Positions 48,886 through 61,245 of a stretch of DNA of 64,000 nucleotides are shown one piece after another. The first letter of the stretch is position 1, and every line of letters begins with the position of its first letter. The stretch comes from Tragulus kanchil (taxonomy: Eukaryota > Chordata > Mammalia > Artiodactyla > Tragulidae). The DNA lies in the NCBI GenBank assembly GCA_022376925.1, contig JAIOJX010000025.1:95817608-95881607 (forward strand), given 5' to 3'. The position numbers and the translations under genes were made by a program. The notes below the pieces were generated by a model. It saw only the letters and a list, made by a program, of their open reading frames with translations, was not told the origin of the DNA and did not search any database.

Positions 48886-51046
48886 AAAATATACAAAGTA
48901 ACGATGCAACCATATGATAAAATATTCTTAAATTTCCAAATGTAACCCAGTAACCCTGCACTCTTTCACCAGGGATGGAATGAACAAGCACTACCACACT
49001 CTTATATATCTTATATATATCTAGCAACTAACAATAAGCAGAACTGGAACTGGCTATGATGGCAACTAGTGTTTACATCCCATTTTTCCTAGGTTCTATG
49101 GGTAACAGTCTCCTTGAGCCACCAATGCCAGGTTATTATAACTGAGTAATGATCATAACTATTTGATAATGTAATTTCAGTTGGCATTCTGTATTTAGCA
49201 TTACCTTACAATTACCTGTATCTGATCTTCTCCCTTGCTAGGCTATGCATTATCTCCATAAAGAAATCCTCATCTTTATATCCATGGAATCAATGTCTGG
49301 TATGAAAAAACTATTCAGCAAGTTGCTCATTTATTGGAAAAAAATCTTGGTCCTTGACACTCTTTAAATAAAATAGAATCTAAAAGTGGTTCCTGATTAC
49401 CAAAGTGCCTAACAACTTAATGGAGACTGATACTCCAGATTATTATGTATGTTATAGTCTTTATAAATTTAACCATGAGATAGTTTTTACTTCTTTCCAG
49501 ATGGTCTCAAAGTTACTACTGTATCCTTAGACAATGACTATATATTAGCCTGTAGTGTAGTAGTTAATTTTTAGATAGTTACTTGGGCATATTTATTTGT
49601 CAAACTGTTCTTTATATTTTACAGTAGATTGGATGCAAAAGCAGATAATGTTTACATTAATATTTTTAGAAGTGTTCTGTCTCAAATATACTTTAATTTT
49701 CTTGAAATCCTGGATACATTAAGACGTGGGGAAGTGCACTGGGACATTTAGCAGCACCTAATTTCATGAGTTTCATACTAGGTGCCAAGAAATTGTATTG
49801 TCCAATTTTTTTGGAAATAAAACTAAATCAGCTGTTCATTTTCTATCCATCATCTCATACTTTACTCAAGGCACCTACAATGAAACTTTAAAATTAAGCA
49901 GAAAAACTTACCTAGTTGGTATTTTGAATAATAGTTTGCCATTTGTCCACTTCAATGTGCACCTGACAATTGACTCCTAAAATATACAAAGTAACGATGC
50001 AACCATATGATAAAATATTCTTAAATTTCCAAATGTAACCCAGTAACCCTGCACTCTTTCACCAGGGATGGAATGAACAAGCACTACCACACTCTTATAT
50101 ATCTTATATATATCTAGCAACTAACAATAAGCAGAACTGGAACTGGCTATGATGGCAACTAGTGTTTACATCCCATTTTTCCTAGGTTCTATGGGTAACA
50201 GTCTCCTTGAGCCACCAATGCCAGGTTATTATAACTGAGTAATGATCATAACTATTTGATAATGTAATTTCAGTTGGCATTCTGTATTTAGCATTACCTT
50301 ACAATTACCTGTATCTGATCTTCTCCCTTGCTAGGCTATGCATTATCTCCATAAAGAAATCCTCATCTTTATATCCATGGAATCAATGTCTGGTATGAAA
50401 AAACTATTCAGCAAGTTGCTCATTTATTGGAAAAAAATCTTGGTCCTTGACACTCTTTAAATAAAATAGAATCTAAAAGTGGTTCCTGATTACCAAAGTG
50501 CCTAACAACTTAATGGAGACTGATACTCCAGATTATTATGTATGTTATAGTCTTTATAAATTTAACCATGAGATAGTTTTTACTTCTTTCCAGATGGTCT
50601 CAAAGTTACTACTGTATCCTTAGACAATGACTATATATTAGCCTGTAGTGTAGTAGTTAATTTTTAGATAGTTACTTGGGCATATTTATTTGTCAAACTG
50701 TTCTTTATATTTTACAGTAGATTGGATGCAAAAGCAGATAATGTTTACATTAATATTTTTAGAAGTGTTCTGTCTCAAATATACTTTAATTTTCTTGAAA
50801 TCCTGGATACATTAAGACGTGGGGAAGTGCACTGGGACATTTAGCAGCACCTAATTTCATGAGTTTCATACTAGGTGCCAAGAAATTGTATTGTCCAATT
50901 TTTTTGGAAATAAAACTAAATCAGCTGTTCATTTTCTATCCATCATCTCATACTTTACTCAAGGCACCTACAATGAAACTTTAAAATTAAGCAGAGAAAA
51001 ACTTACCTAGTTGGTATTTTGAATAATAGTTTGCCATTTGTCCACT
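48886..51046. repeat. Duplicated block 13 (offset about 1083 bp)
   Basis: Copies at 48886-49951 and 49971-51046 with 19 bp of filler. The right copy ends inside the LCORL giant exon, so the left copy repeats the last 37-40 bases of that exon and its donor. Differences are CC against CCCC at the start and AGAAAAA against AGAGAAAAA near the end. Confidence 0.94.
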
Positions 51047-54000
51047 GTTGCAAGACTGTCGTTTATGTCTTTTTGTTGACATTTCTGTGGTCTTCCATGA
51101 TGGTCTTTTTCTTTTGTTCAATTTGCTAAGAACTTCAGAATTATCAGAAGGGTTCTTGTCATAGCTAACACATTTATTTAATTTACTATTGTCAAGTTGG
51201 GAAGGAAATTTATCGCTTGAAGGATTATTTGCTTTAACATTGTCTGTTTCTTTAGACTGCTTTTTAAAAGAATTTTGCCTAGCAGAATGGGATCTTAAGG
51301 TAAAGCGCTTTGATTCTTCTGTGTGAGTTTGATGATTACTTCCACTGTTAACAGAATCAGGAGAGTATATGATAGTATTTAACTTAAAAGTATTTCTGTG
51401 TTCAAGATAGTTGATCTTCCTCAAAAATATTCTACAGTCTTTTAAGGTTTTTGACCTCCAATTATTTGTACGTACATTTCCTAGTCTTGGTCCCTTTTCA
51501 AAATCTTTTTGACTGCAGTTTGTTCCATTCTCCTTTGCTTTGGAGTTAAATTTATTCTCTAAACTAGCATGTGCTTTGAAGTCAGACATGGCCACCCTCT
51601 GTTGCAAAAAGTTATCCCTGATCTCAGGTGGCAAAATAAACTGATTATCTACTGTGTTTTTCCCTTGGAGTGGGACGTCAGCATTTGCTACCCCCTCAGT
51701 CTTACTCAAAAGTTGCTTCTGGCAAAAAAATCCTAAGTTCCTCCTTTTAGCGATCCAAGCACCTGTTCCATGGCTGTGCAGCTTTCCCTCTCTTCTCCAT
51801 CTTTCATGACGCAACCTCTTAAACTCAGTCCTTTTTAACCTAGTTAGTGTTAAATTACTTTTCACATTTAAGAGTGGAGAGCTAACCATTTTATGCAGTA
51901 TATGCAACTTCCCTGCTGATTTTGAAGGTGAAGATAGTGCAAATTTTTTAAAGTGCTTTCTGAAGGGGCTTGTATTAAAATCAGAATATTTGGTCCCTAA
52001 TTTAATTCCTCTGGTGTTTATTACTTCCAAAGGGTTTCGTGCATTTGCTTTTCTAACTAGTGAAAGAGACTGTGTTTCTGTTGTTTGCATAAACCAGGTA
52101 CAGAGTTCATTCAAATCATACTTTTTCTGAAAAAGCATTTTTACGGGTGAAACTTCAAGTTCTAAAAGACAGGTCTCCAAAGGGCTTGCTATTTTGAAGT
52201 TATCATTTTCAATGGGTTCTTTTTTTTTATGAAAACAATTTTCAGCTTCATCTCCACTCACAGGCACCCAAGCATTTGTTATTTGTTCAAATCTATTGTT
52301 TAATTCCTCTAATAAGGAATCGTTTGAAGTAGAAGTAGCCCACCACCTGAGCAAAGGGTTTGATGAAATGATAGGGTCCAAGGATACTTCAGAAGTGGGT
52401 ATTAACTTATCTTCTAAACACTTTTTTGCATTCCTTGAATTTCTAGCTCCTGGAGTACCTTTGGAAGCTATTTTAATCCTTGACTGCTTATGTTTGCCCT
52501 TCTGATTTTTACCTTTCTGCAAATGGAGCTTATATGACTTATGGAGCAGAGAATTTCTATAAATAAGTGAGCTAGAAGATGCTAATGAATGCAAGAAATG
52601 CAAAGATGGTTTTCGATCCCTAACAGAATGTCTCAAAGGTATAGCAGCAACCACACTTTCTGATTTATTCTGAAATTGTCAGCTTCTGTGTGATTTGTAT
52701 CCATGATGCACTGGTGACTTTCTTCAGGAAGACAACTTTCTGATTATCTACTGTGTTTTTCCCTTGGAGTGGGACGTCAGCATTTGCTACCCCCTCAGTC
52801 TTACTCAAAAGTTGCTTCTGGCAAAAAAATCCTAAGTTCCTCCTTTTAGCGATCCAAGCACCTGTTCCATGGCTGTGCAGCTTTCCCTCTCTTCTCCATC
52901 TTTCATGACGCAACCTCTTAAACTCAGTCCTTTTTAACCTAGTTAGTGTTAAATTACTTTTCACATTTAAGAGTGGAGAGCTAACCATTTTATGCAGTAT
53001 ATGCAACTTCCCTGCTGATTTTGAAGGTGAAGATAGTGCAAATTTTTTAAAGTGCTTTCTGAAGGGGCTTGTATTAAAATCAGAATATTTGGTCCCTAAT
53101 TTAATTCCTCTGGTGTTTATTACTTCCAAAGGGTTTCGTGCATTTGCTTTTCTAACTAGTGAAAGAGACTGTGTTTCTGTTGTTTGCATAAACCAGGTAC
53201 AGAGTTCATTCAAATCATACTTTTTCTGAAAAAGCATTTTTACGGGTGAAACTTCAAGTTCTAAAAGACAGGTCTCCAAAGGGCTTGCTATTTTGAAGTT
53301 ATCATTTTCAATGGGTTCTTTTTTTTTATGAAAACAATTTTCAGCTTCATCTCCACTCACAGGCACCCAAGCATTTGTTATTTGTTCAAATCTATTGTTT
53401 AATTCCTCTAATAAGGAATCGTTTGAAGTAGAAGTAGCCCACCACCTGAGCAAAGGGTTTGATGAAATGATAGGGTCCAAGGATACTTCAGAAGTGGGTA
53501 TTAACTTATCTTCTAAACACTTTTTTGCATTCCTTGAATTTCTAGCTCCTGGAGTACCTTTGGAAGCTATTTTAATCCTTGACTGCTTATGTTTGCCCTT
53601 CTGATTTTTACCTTTCTGCAAATGGAGCTTATATGACTTATGGAGCAGAGAATTTCTATAAATAAGTGAGCTAGAAGATGCTAATGAATGCAAGAAATGC
53701 AAAGATGGTTTTCGATCCCTAACAGAATGTCTCAAAGGTATAGCAGCAACCACACTTTCTGATTTATTCTGAAATTCGTCAGCTTCTGTGTGATTTGTAT
53801 CCATGATGCACTGGTGACTTTCTTCAGGAAGAGTTTTCTGTATTATATTCTCTTGTTCTAAAGGAGGTAAGCAGCTGCTAATACTTACTTCTCTCTCCTG
53901 AGGTGAAATTCTATTAACAGTCACAGATATGCCAGAGATTTTCACTTTTGCAGGTCTACCAGGCTTCCTAATTATTGACAAAGGCTTCTGATTTGTTCGA

Positions 54001-57000
54001 ATAATATTCGTGGAAGGTTGAGGTATCACAGACTTGTTCTTGATAGGTCTAATATATTCAAAGCCAGACCTCAAGAGCTCACTTTCAGTAGTCAAACTTG
54101 AAATAGCACTTATTCTTTCACTCAGATCAGTTTCATATTCTCTAATATTTCCAAGACTATTATATTCTGTTGGAAAATCAGTAACATTATTGTCTAAAGA
54201 CATACCACTGCTTTTGTTTACACTTCCTTCAGAAACGTGCCTTTTAGTTCTTCTTGACCTTCCATAAATAACAGTTACTATAATACTCTTTTTTTATATA
54301 CCTTCTTTTACTTCTGATATGAGAGACTCTGGACTTCTCTTTTCAGCACTAAAGGACTCATTTTGGCAAATGGTGATGTCCATTTGGTCAGTTTTAGGTT
54401 TTGGTGGTCTTCCAATTGGTCGTTTTATCTGTTTCACAACCTGGGGACCTATTTTTTTAGGTCTACCTGGTTTTCTTTTAAAAGATGAATCAACAGCACT
54501 GCTTGAATATTCCTTTGGTAACTCTTGTGGCTTATTATTATTCGTATCATCTGTAAACCTTGCAGAGGATTCTGCAGTTTTTTCTGCACAATTAAATTTG
54601 TCTAGTTCTTTTTGGAGAATGTCACTATCATTAAGATGAGAATTGTAATTTACAAAGTTAGCATTTGGGATATTCTCAATTGTTTCTCCTCTATTTTCAA
54701 TTACTTGATGAACTGGTTGTTTATCAGAAGAAGGAAGATGACAGTTTGATTCAGAATTACCAACTGAAGTTAAAGTATATTTCACTCCTTCACTGCATTT
54801 AACCTATCCAAAACTAAAATCAATGTTTTCGATCCCTAACAGAATGTCTAAAATAGCAGCAACCACACTTTCTGATTTATTCTGAAATTCGTCAGCTTCT
54901 GTGTGATTTGTATCCATGATGCACTGGTGACTTTCTTCAGGAAGAGTTTTCTGTATTATATTCTCTTGTTCTAAAGGAGGTAAGCAGCTGCTAATACTTA
55001 CTTCTCTCTCCTGAGGTGAAATTCTATTAACAGTCACAGATATGCCAGAGATTTTCACTTTTGCAGGTCTACCAGGCTTCCTAATTATTGACAAAGGCTT
55101 CTGATTTGTTCGAATAATATTCGTGGAAGGTTGAGGTATCACAGACTTGTTCTTGATAGGTCTAATATATTCAAAGCCAGACCTCAAGAGCTCACTTTCA
55201 GTAGTCAAACTTGAAATAGCACTTATTCTTTCACTCAGATCAGTTTCATATTCTCTAATATTTCCAAGACTATTATATTCTGTTGGAAAATCAGTAACAT
55301 TATTGTCTAAAGACATACCACTGCTTTTGTTTACACTTCCTTCAGAAACGTGCCTTTTAGTTCTTCTTGACCTTCCATAAATAACAGTTACTATAATACT
55401 CTTTTTATATATACCTTCTTTTACTTCTGATATGAGAGACTCTGGACTTCTCTTTTCAGCACTAAAGGACTCATTTTGGCAAATGGTGATGTCCATTTGG
55501 TCAGTTTTAGGTTTTGGTGGTCTTCCAATTGGTCGTTTTATCTGTTTCACAACCTGGGGACCTATTTTTTTAGGTCTACCTGGTTTTCTTTTAAAAGATG
55601 AATCAACAGCACTGCTTGAATATTCCTTTGGTAACTCTTGTGGCTTATTATTATTCGTATCATCTGTAAACCTTGCAGAGGATTCTGCAGTTTTTTCTGC
55701 ACAATTAAATTTGTCTAGTTCTTTTTGGAGAATGTCACTATCATTAAGATGAGAATTGTAATTTACAAAGTTAGCATTTGGGATATTCTCAATTGTTTCT
55801 CCTCTATTTTCAATTACTTGATGAACTGGTTGTTTATCAGAAGAAGGAAGATGACAGTTTGATTCAGAATTACCAACTGAAGTTAAAGTATATTTCACTC
55901 CTTCACTGCATTTAACCTCAGATAAAAACATGAGTTTGACAGGACTAGAATAGCTGGCAAGAGAAGAGCTTTCAATGGCTTCATATTTTCTTGGTACATT
56001 TTCAACACTGGAAATCAAGCTACTTGTGCTTAAAATGGACGACTTTTTATGGTTAAGTCTTTTGTTATTCAAATCTATTTTAGGTATATGACTGCTTTTA
56101 AAATTGGTGGATGCTACTACAGATGTTGATAAACCTTGCTCTCTGCATGTCATTCTGCTTACAGTTAGGGTCATATTTCTACCAGCAGGTTGATCTTTAC
56201 CATCAACTTCTATCAATTTCTTGGATGCTTTATACCCTTCTGATAATGATGGATTATTCCAAGATTTATTGGTCATATTTATTGTATCTTCCAAACGTTC
56301 CACAACAACTTGTAAATTAGAATTCATTGCAATTTTGTTTAAATCTATACTGTGTGAGTTTTCAATCTGAATATTTTTTACATGATCCTTTTTTTTGGTA
56401 GAGTCAGAAACTTTTTTGGCCTTAGGGGATTTTTTGAAAACATAATTATTTGTTACATATATAGAACACCACCCTGGAGGTACAATATTTCGTTTGGTTC
56501 TGCTCAGAAGTCCAGGGACATCACTTTTCAAAGGAGTTTGAGTATTCTCTAATTTTGGATTCTCTTTATGATTTTGCAAAAAATTTTTCCTAGCCACAGT
56601 TTTCTCCTGTGATCTCCTTATGCTCATTTTCTCAGCAGAGATTGTTTTAAAGCTTTCTGAAAATGCATCAAAAGCCAAGTTAGTTTCTAAATTATGTAGA
56701 GGTAGTTGCAATGATTGTAATCCATAATCTGATGTTTCCACATGATTATTATCTTGAAGGCTTTTAGAATTTTGCAAAGAATGTCCTTGGCAATGAGAGA
56801 ATTGCTCTTTTTCCACTGAAGAGAGTTCATCATTGCCCAAAAACTTCCTTGGATTTTTTTCAGTGTATTTTTTTCTCATAAAGTTTTCATCAAGACTAGC
56901 AAGTTCTCTTTTTATTTGTAAAGACTGCCTTCTAAATATGGGTGAGTCAGGAGAGCTGTGCATTGCAAATAAGGTTTCTTGACGCTTTCGAAATCTTGTC

Positions 57001-58023
57001 TGAATAATTTTATTTTCTACCTTTTTATCATGTTGACTCAGTAATTCCATAAAATTGTAATCACTGGTCTTTGCACTATGCAAAAGAGATGTTATTAAAT
57101 CTCTCAATTTTAAATCATCTGTATTACAATCACTGCTAGATAATTTTATAAGGTTTGTCATATCTATTGTTTCTATTGATTTTAATTTTTCATTAATACG
57201 ATCCATTAAATCTTGAAAGATTATAGCAGTTTCATCTTTTTCATAATTTGTAGTACAATTATTGTTGTCTTCCAAGAGCAAAGAATCATAGTTACTGGAC
57301 TTTTTAATTTTACACATTTTACCCTCATGATCATCTTCGTCACTGCTTATTTCTGCTCGTGTTAGGGATGGAGGGTGGTTAATGTTTGTTTCAAGTCTGT
57401 TATTTTCTAAGGCTGAATCTTCTGAGATGACATCTTGCAATTTTTCAAATCCTTCAGTCTGTACAGGTGATAATGGTGGGGGTGAGGGGCTTCGAGATCT
57501 ACAAACATCTTTAAGACTTACTGAAACATCACATATTTCCCTTGATGAAAGAGGAGTCTGAAAGGCTGATTTTTTGGAATGAATGTCTGGCAACAGTCCA
57601 GAACAGCACCTGTGAGAATTACAACTGTTTGCAATTCCTCTATTTGCTACTGTCTTAATGTGTTCAATAGTTACAGTTTGGCAAGATAAACAGTGTAAAT
57701 TTTTAATACAGACTGGCAGAGGCACAAAACCAGGGCTTTGTCTTTCATTGTGCAAATACCCTCTTTCTGCCAGCCTATATTCACAACTACAGAACAGACC
57801 ATCTAAATCATCTTCAATTAGGGGATTTTGAGATTCTGAAGACACAGTATATGACGAATTACAACAGCAAAGAGAAGCAGCATTCTGCTCTTGGACTAGA
57901 AATTTCAACATAGCCAAAACTTGTTGCTGGTGATGTATGCACAAAGATTCCAAAACTTTGCTTAATGCTGATATTCCTTTTTCCATTTTAGTAGCTTCCT
58001 CTGATTTTGCATCAACAGTTGAA
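51007..58023 (-). CDS. LCORL: LCORL giant exon of the long isoform (PALI2), interrupted by two duplications
   Basis: The long LCORL isoform, PALI2, associates with PRC2 and modulates H3K27 methylation. The exon begins at 58023 after TTTTTGTTTTTAG with STVDAKSEEATKMEKGISAL; the ATG at 58040 is intronic. In order it has a Cys-rich N-terminal part, the SP-rich RSRSPSPPPLSP (near 57490), LMDRINEKLKSIE (near 57190), IFRRQSLQIKRELASL (near 56920), three AT-hook-like cores (KPGRPKK, RPIGRPPKPK, RKPGRPAK), a basic block RLKRTEFKRLRHERWRREGK and a C-terminal NLS-like KRHKRQ. It ends at a strong donor, CTAG|GTAAGT, at 51007. Two 1.1-kb duplications (51641-53833 and 53708-55918) break the frame. Collapsed to single copies it is about 4805 bp, or 1601 codons, in one frame. 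The copy at 53708-54805 has a TAA at 54294-54296 that the other copy lacks. Confidence 0.92.
51641..53833. repeat. LCORL: Duplicated block 14 (offset 1099 bp)
   Basis: Copies at 51641-52733 and 52740-53833, both coding on the minus strand in the LCORL giant exon. A one-base deletion at about 52687 (AATTGTC against AATTCGTC) breaks the frame of the left copy at its eroded end. Its right copy overlaps block 15 by about 125 bp. Confidence 0.95.
53708..55918. repeat. LCORL: Duplicated block 15 (offset 1113-1117 bp)
   Basis: Copies at 53708-54805 and 54825-55918 with 19 bp of filler, both in the LCORL giant exon. The first 25 bp of the right copy lack four bases (TCTCAAAGGTATAGC against TCTAAAATAGC), which ends the open frame there. 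One internal substitution, T at 54294 against A at 55407, makes a stop codon in the left copy only. Confidence 0.95.
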
Positions 58024-60199
58024 CTAAAAACAAAAATCAAACAAAAAATGAATTACAGCAAAAATACTAATATATAAGGAATTTTAACTTTAACAGAGCT
58101 TGAACAAGAGATATTGTTGGACTCCTAATTCCTATGGAGAGCTGAAAAAGTGACATCTTGATTGTTAGCAAAAATATAATGAAGCACGGATGACAATTTC
58201 CTATGACAAAATATGAGTCAAAGCAAAGCCCTACTTTTTGTGATATAAAGACTGCTGCTGCTGATAGATATGATCATATTTACAGACTGCTAATGTTTAG
58301 TGCTTTGGCTATACTGAGAATATTTAACGGAAAGTGCTTCAGAAGGAGTTAAAATTTTTGTAAAGTAGACATTTTATAAGTTATCTGGATTATTATCAGT
58401 CCATATATGTGCAAATAAGAAAAATAAGATGTAGGAGAAAATCTTTATTTAAAATAGATATTTTTCGAGGTAGTAAAAATAAAATTATTAATAAAAAGGA
58501 GTTTTGTATAGTCAAAAGGAAAATTAAGGTATTTAGATTTCATATAAATAACAGGCATTTTAACCTAGCATGAAAATTAAAATTTAAGAAAATTAAAATT
58601 TAAGCTATTTAAAAATGAAATCTATTTTTAATTGATTTTAAATACTAAATTAATTACATCAAAACTAAAGGCATTACTTACCTAATTATTTAATTTCAAA
58701 TGCTGGAAAATGTCCCACTGCAGAAACTAACATAGATCTAAGGTTAACTAAAACCCAGGATTACTTAGCAACCAATGCAGAAGTCTATAAAAAAAACTTT
58801 CTAATCCAATACCAGCAGCAAGAAGAATAAAATATATTAAAAGAATTCTGTTTCAGAAAAGTATCTGTTTAAATTAAACATATCACCAAACTCCGTACAT
58901 GAAAATAGCCTCCCATTTGTGATTTCTTATATCTGTTGTTAGTTACTGGTCTGTAGAATTTATTTAGGGTTGGAATTGAAATATGCTGATTATGAATTGT
59001 AATAGAAGACTGAATTTTGTTTAAGTACAGGATCTAAGTATGTTCACAAGTATTAAAAATTAAAGAATTCTTTTATTTAAAATGCTGATATTCCTTTTCA
59101 TTTTAGTAGCTTCCTCTGATTTTGCATCAACAGTTGAACTAAAAACAAAAATCAAACAAAAAATGAATTACAGCAAAAATACTAATATATAAGGAATTTT
59201 AACTTTAACAGAGCTTGAACAAGAGATATTGTTGGACTCCTAATTCCTATGGAGAGCTGAAAAAGTGACATCTTGATTGTTAGCAAAAATATAATGAAGC
59301 ACGGATGACAATTTCCTATGACAAAATATGAGTCAAAGCAAAGCCCTACTTTTTGTGATATAAAGACTGCTGCTGCTGATAGATATGATCATATTTACAG
59401 ACTGCTAATGTTTAGTGCTTTGGCTATACTGAGAATATTTAACGGAAAGTGCTTCAGAAGGAGTTAAAATTTTTGTAAAGTAGACATTTTATAAGTTATC
59501 TGGATTATTATCAGTCCATATATGTGCAAATAAGAAAAATAAGATGTAGGAGAAAATCTTTATTTAAAATAGATATTTTTCGAGGTAGTAAAAATAAAAT
59601 TATTAATAAAAAGGAGTTTTGTATAGTCAAAAGGAAAATTAAGGTATTTAGATTTCATATAAATAACAGGCATTTTAACCTAGCATGAAAATTAAAATTT
59701 AAGAAAATTAAAATTTAAGCTATTTAAAAATGAAATCTATTTTTAATTGATTTTAAATACTAAATTAATTACATCAAAACTAAAGGCATTACTTACCTAA
59801 TTATTTAATTTCAAATGCTGGAAAATGTCCCACTGCAGAAACTAACATAGATCTAAGGTTAACTAAAACCCAGGATTACTTAGCAACCAATGCAGAAGTC
59901 TATAAAAAAAACTTTCTAATCCAATACCAGCAGCAAGAAGAATAAAATATATTAAAAGAATTCTGTTTCAGAAAAGTATCTGTTTAAATTAAACATATCA
60001 CCAAACTCCGTACATGAAAATAGCCTCCCATTTGTGATTTCTTATATCTGTTGTTAGTTACTGGTCTGTAGAATTTATTTAGGGTTGGAATTGAAATATG
60101 CTGATTATGAATTGTAATAGAAGACTGAATTTTGTTTAAGTACAGGATCTAAGTATGTTCACAAGTATTAAAAATTAAAGAATTCTTTTATTTAAAATG
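57964..60199. repeat. LCORL: Duplicated block 16 (offset 1115-1117 bp)
   Basis: Copies at 57964-59080 and 59081-60199. The unit starts inside the giant exon and runs into the upstream intron. The right copy has lost two bases within its first 25 bp (CCTTTTTCC against CCTTTTC). Confidence 0.95.
59081..59138 (-). pseudogene. LCORL: Partial second copy of the 5' end of the LCORL giant exon
   Basis: The right half of duplicated block 16 repeats the acceptor and the first 58 bases of the giant exon, offset 1115 bp. It has a 2-base shortening in the homopolymer-rich stretch CCTTTTTCC versus CCTTTTC, which would shift the frame. It continues into intron-like sequence with no donor that would make it a sensible exon. 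Confidence 0.8.
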
Positions 60200-60240
60200 A
60201 AAGTGAAACTGATTTTTAAAAATTCCTCCCTAAAATTGAT

Positions 60241-61126
60241 TTAACCTGTTTCGCAGATTATTTACATTTTATAAAATTTATGTTGTTTGAGTAGCAAAAA
60301 AACACCAAAGCAAGTTTTGCAAATTAGACAGAAAGTTTTCTACAAAAAAGATAATTTTATAAGATTCAACTAATGTTTCACTACTAAAACTAGCATGGGA
60401 TTTAACATAGATTCACTATTGGATAACTTGAAAAACATGTAGAGAATAAAAGCAAGAGTAAATTTTAACCATCAAATAAGAGGATATAAGTGACACTACA
60501 TTCTTTGTCAGCAAATTAAAAACTGTAATTTTCACATAAGCAATAGAAAATCCCCAAAGTTCTGACAAATTCGTTTCCAACAGGTTCCTTTAAAAGTTAT
60601 GTTATGGCCTATTAACCATATCTGTGACTAAAGAGAGATTTTACACGCTTGTCAGAAAACTGTCTCCCCAAAACTGGTTTAACCTGTTTCAGATTATTTA
60701 CATTTTATAAAATTTATGTTGTTTGAGTAGCAAAAAAACACCAAAGCAAGTTTTGCAAATTAGACAGAAAGTTTTCTACAAAAAAGATAATTTTATAAGA
60801 TTCAACTAATGTTTCACTACTAAAACTAGCATGGGATTTAACATAGATTCACTATTGGATAACTTGAAAAACATGTAGAGAATAAAAGCAAGAGTAAATT
60901 TTAACCATCAAATAAGAGGATATAAGTGACACTACATTCTTTGTCAGCAAATTAAAAACTGTAATTTTCACATAAGCAATAGAAAATCCCCAAAGTTCTG
61001 ACAAATTCGTTTCCAACAGGTTCCTTTAAAAGTTATGTTATGGCCTATTAACCATATCTGTGACTAAAGAGAGATTTTACACGCTTGTCAGAAAACTGTC
61101 TCCCTAAAACTGGTTTAACCTGTTTC
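60241..61126. repeat. Tandem repeat, 435-437-bp unit, with a diverged third partial copy
   Basis: Two near-identical units at 60241-60677 and 60678-61126, opening with TTTAACCTGTTTC. After them, at about 61090-61245, a clearly diverged partial third unit follows (ACATTTTATAAAACTTATG..., AAAACACCAAAGCAGA). The divergence of the third unit suggests an old natural tandem repeat. The near-identity of the first two could be recent expansion or the same artefact as the 1.1-kb blocks. Confidence 0.85.
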
Positions 61127-61245
61127 AGAAATAAGAAGGCAACATTTTATCTACATTTTATAAAACTTATGTTGAGTAGCAAAAACACCAAAGCAGATTG
61201 TGCAAATTAGATAAAATTTTTTTTAGAAAAAAGACTATAATCTAC

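Noticed and set aside
51000..51006. Read-through of the giant exon to GKFFSA and a stop at 50987.
   Set aside because: A strong donor CTAG|GTAAGT sits exactly at the end of the conserved-looking sequence, so the last codons are intronic. A retained-intron form cannot be excluded.
52296..56320. Plus-strand frames at 52296, 53395, 54034, 54319, 55147, 55432 and 56111.
   Set aside because: Antisense shadows of the LCORL giant exon, duplicated along with it.
58024..58040. ATG at 58040 as the start of a 1078-residue protein.
   Set aside because: It lies in the polypyrimidine/acceptor region. The exon begins at 58023 after TTTTTAG, and the true start codon is in an upstream LCORL exon outside the window.
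1011..60199. Reading the 1.1-kb pairs as a new biological system, for example programmed exon duplication or a novel transposon.
   Set aside because: The units share size but no sequence, no common ends, no terminal repeats and no target-site duplications. They cut exons and SINEs at random and break two conserved genes.
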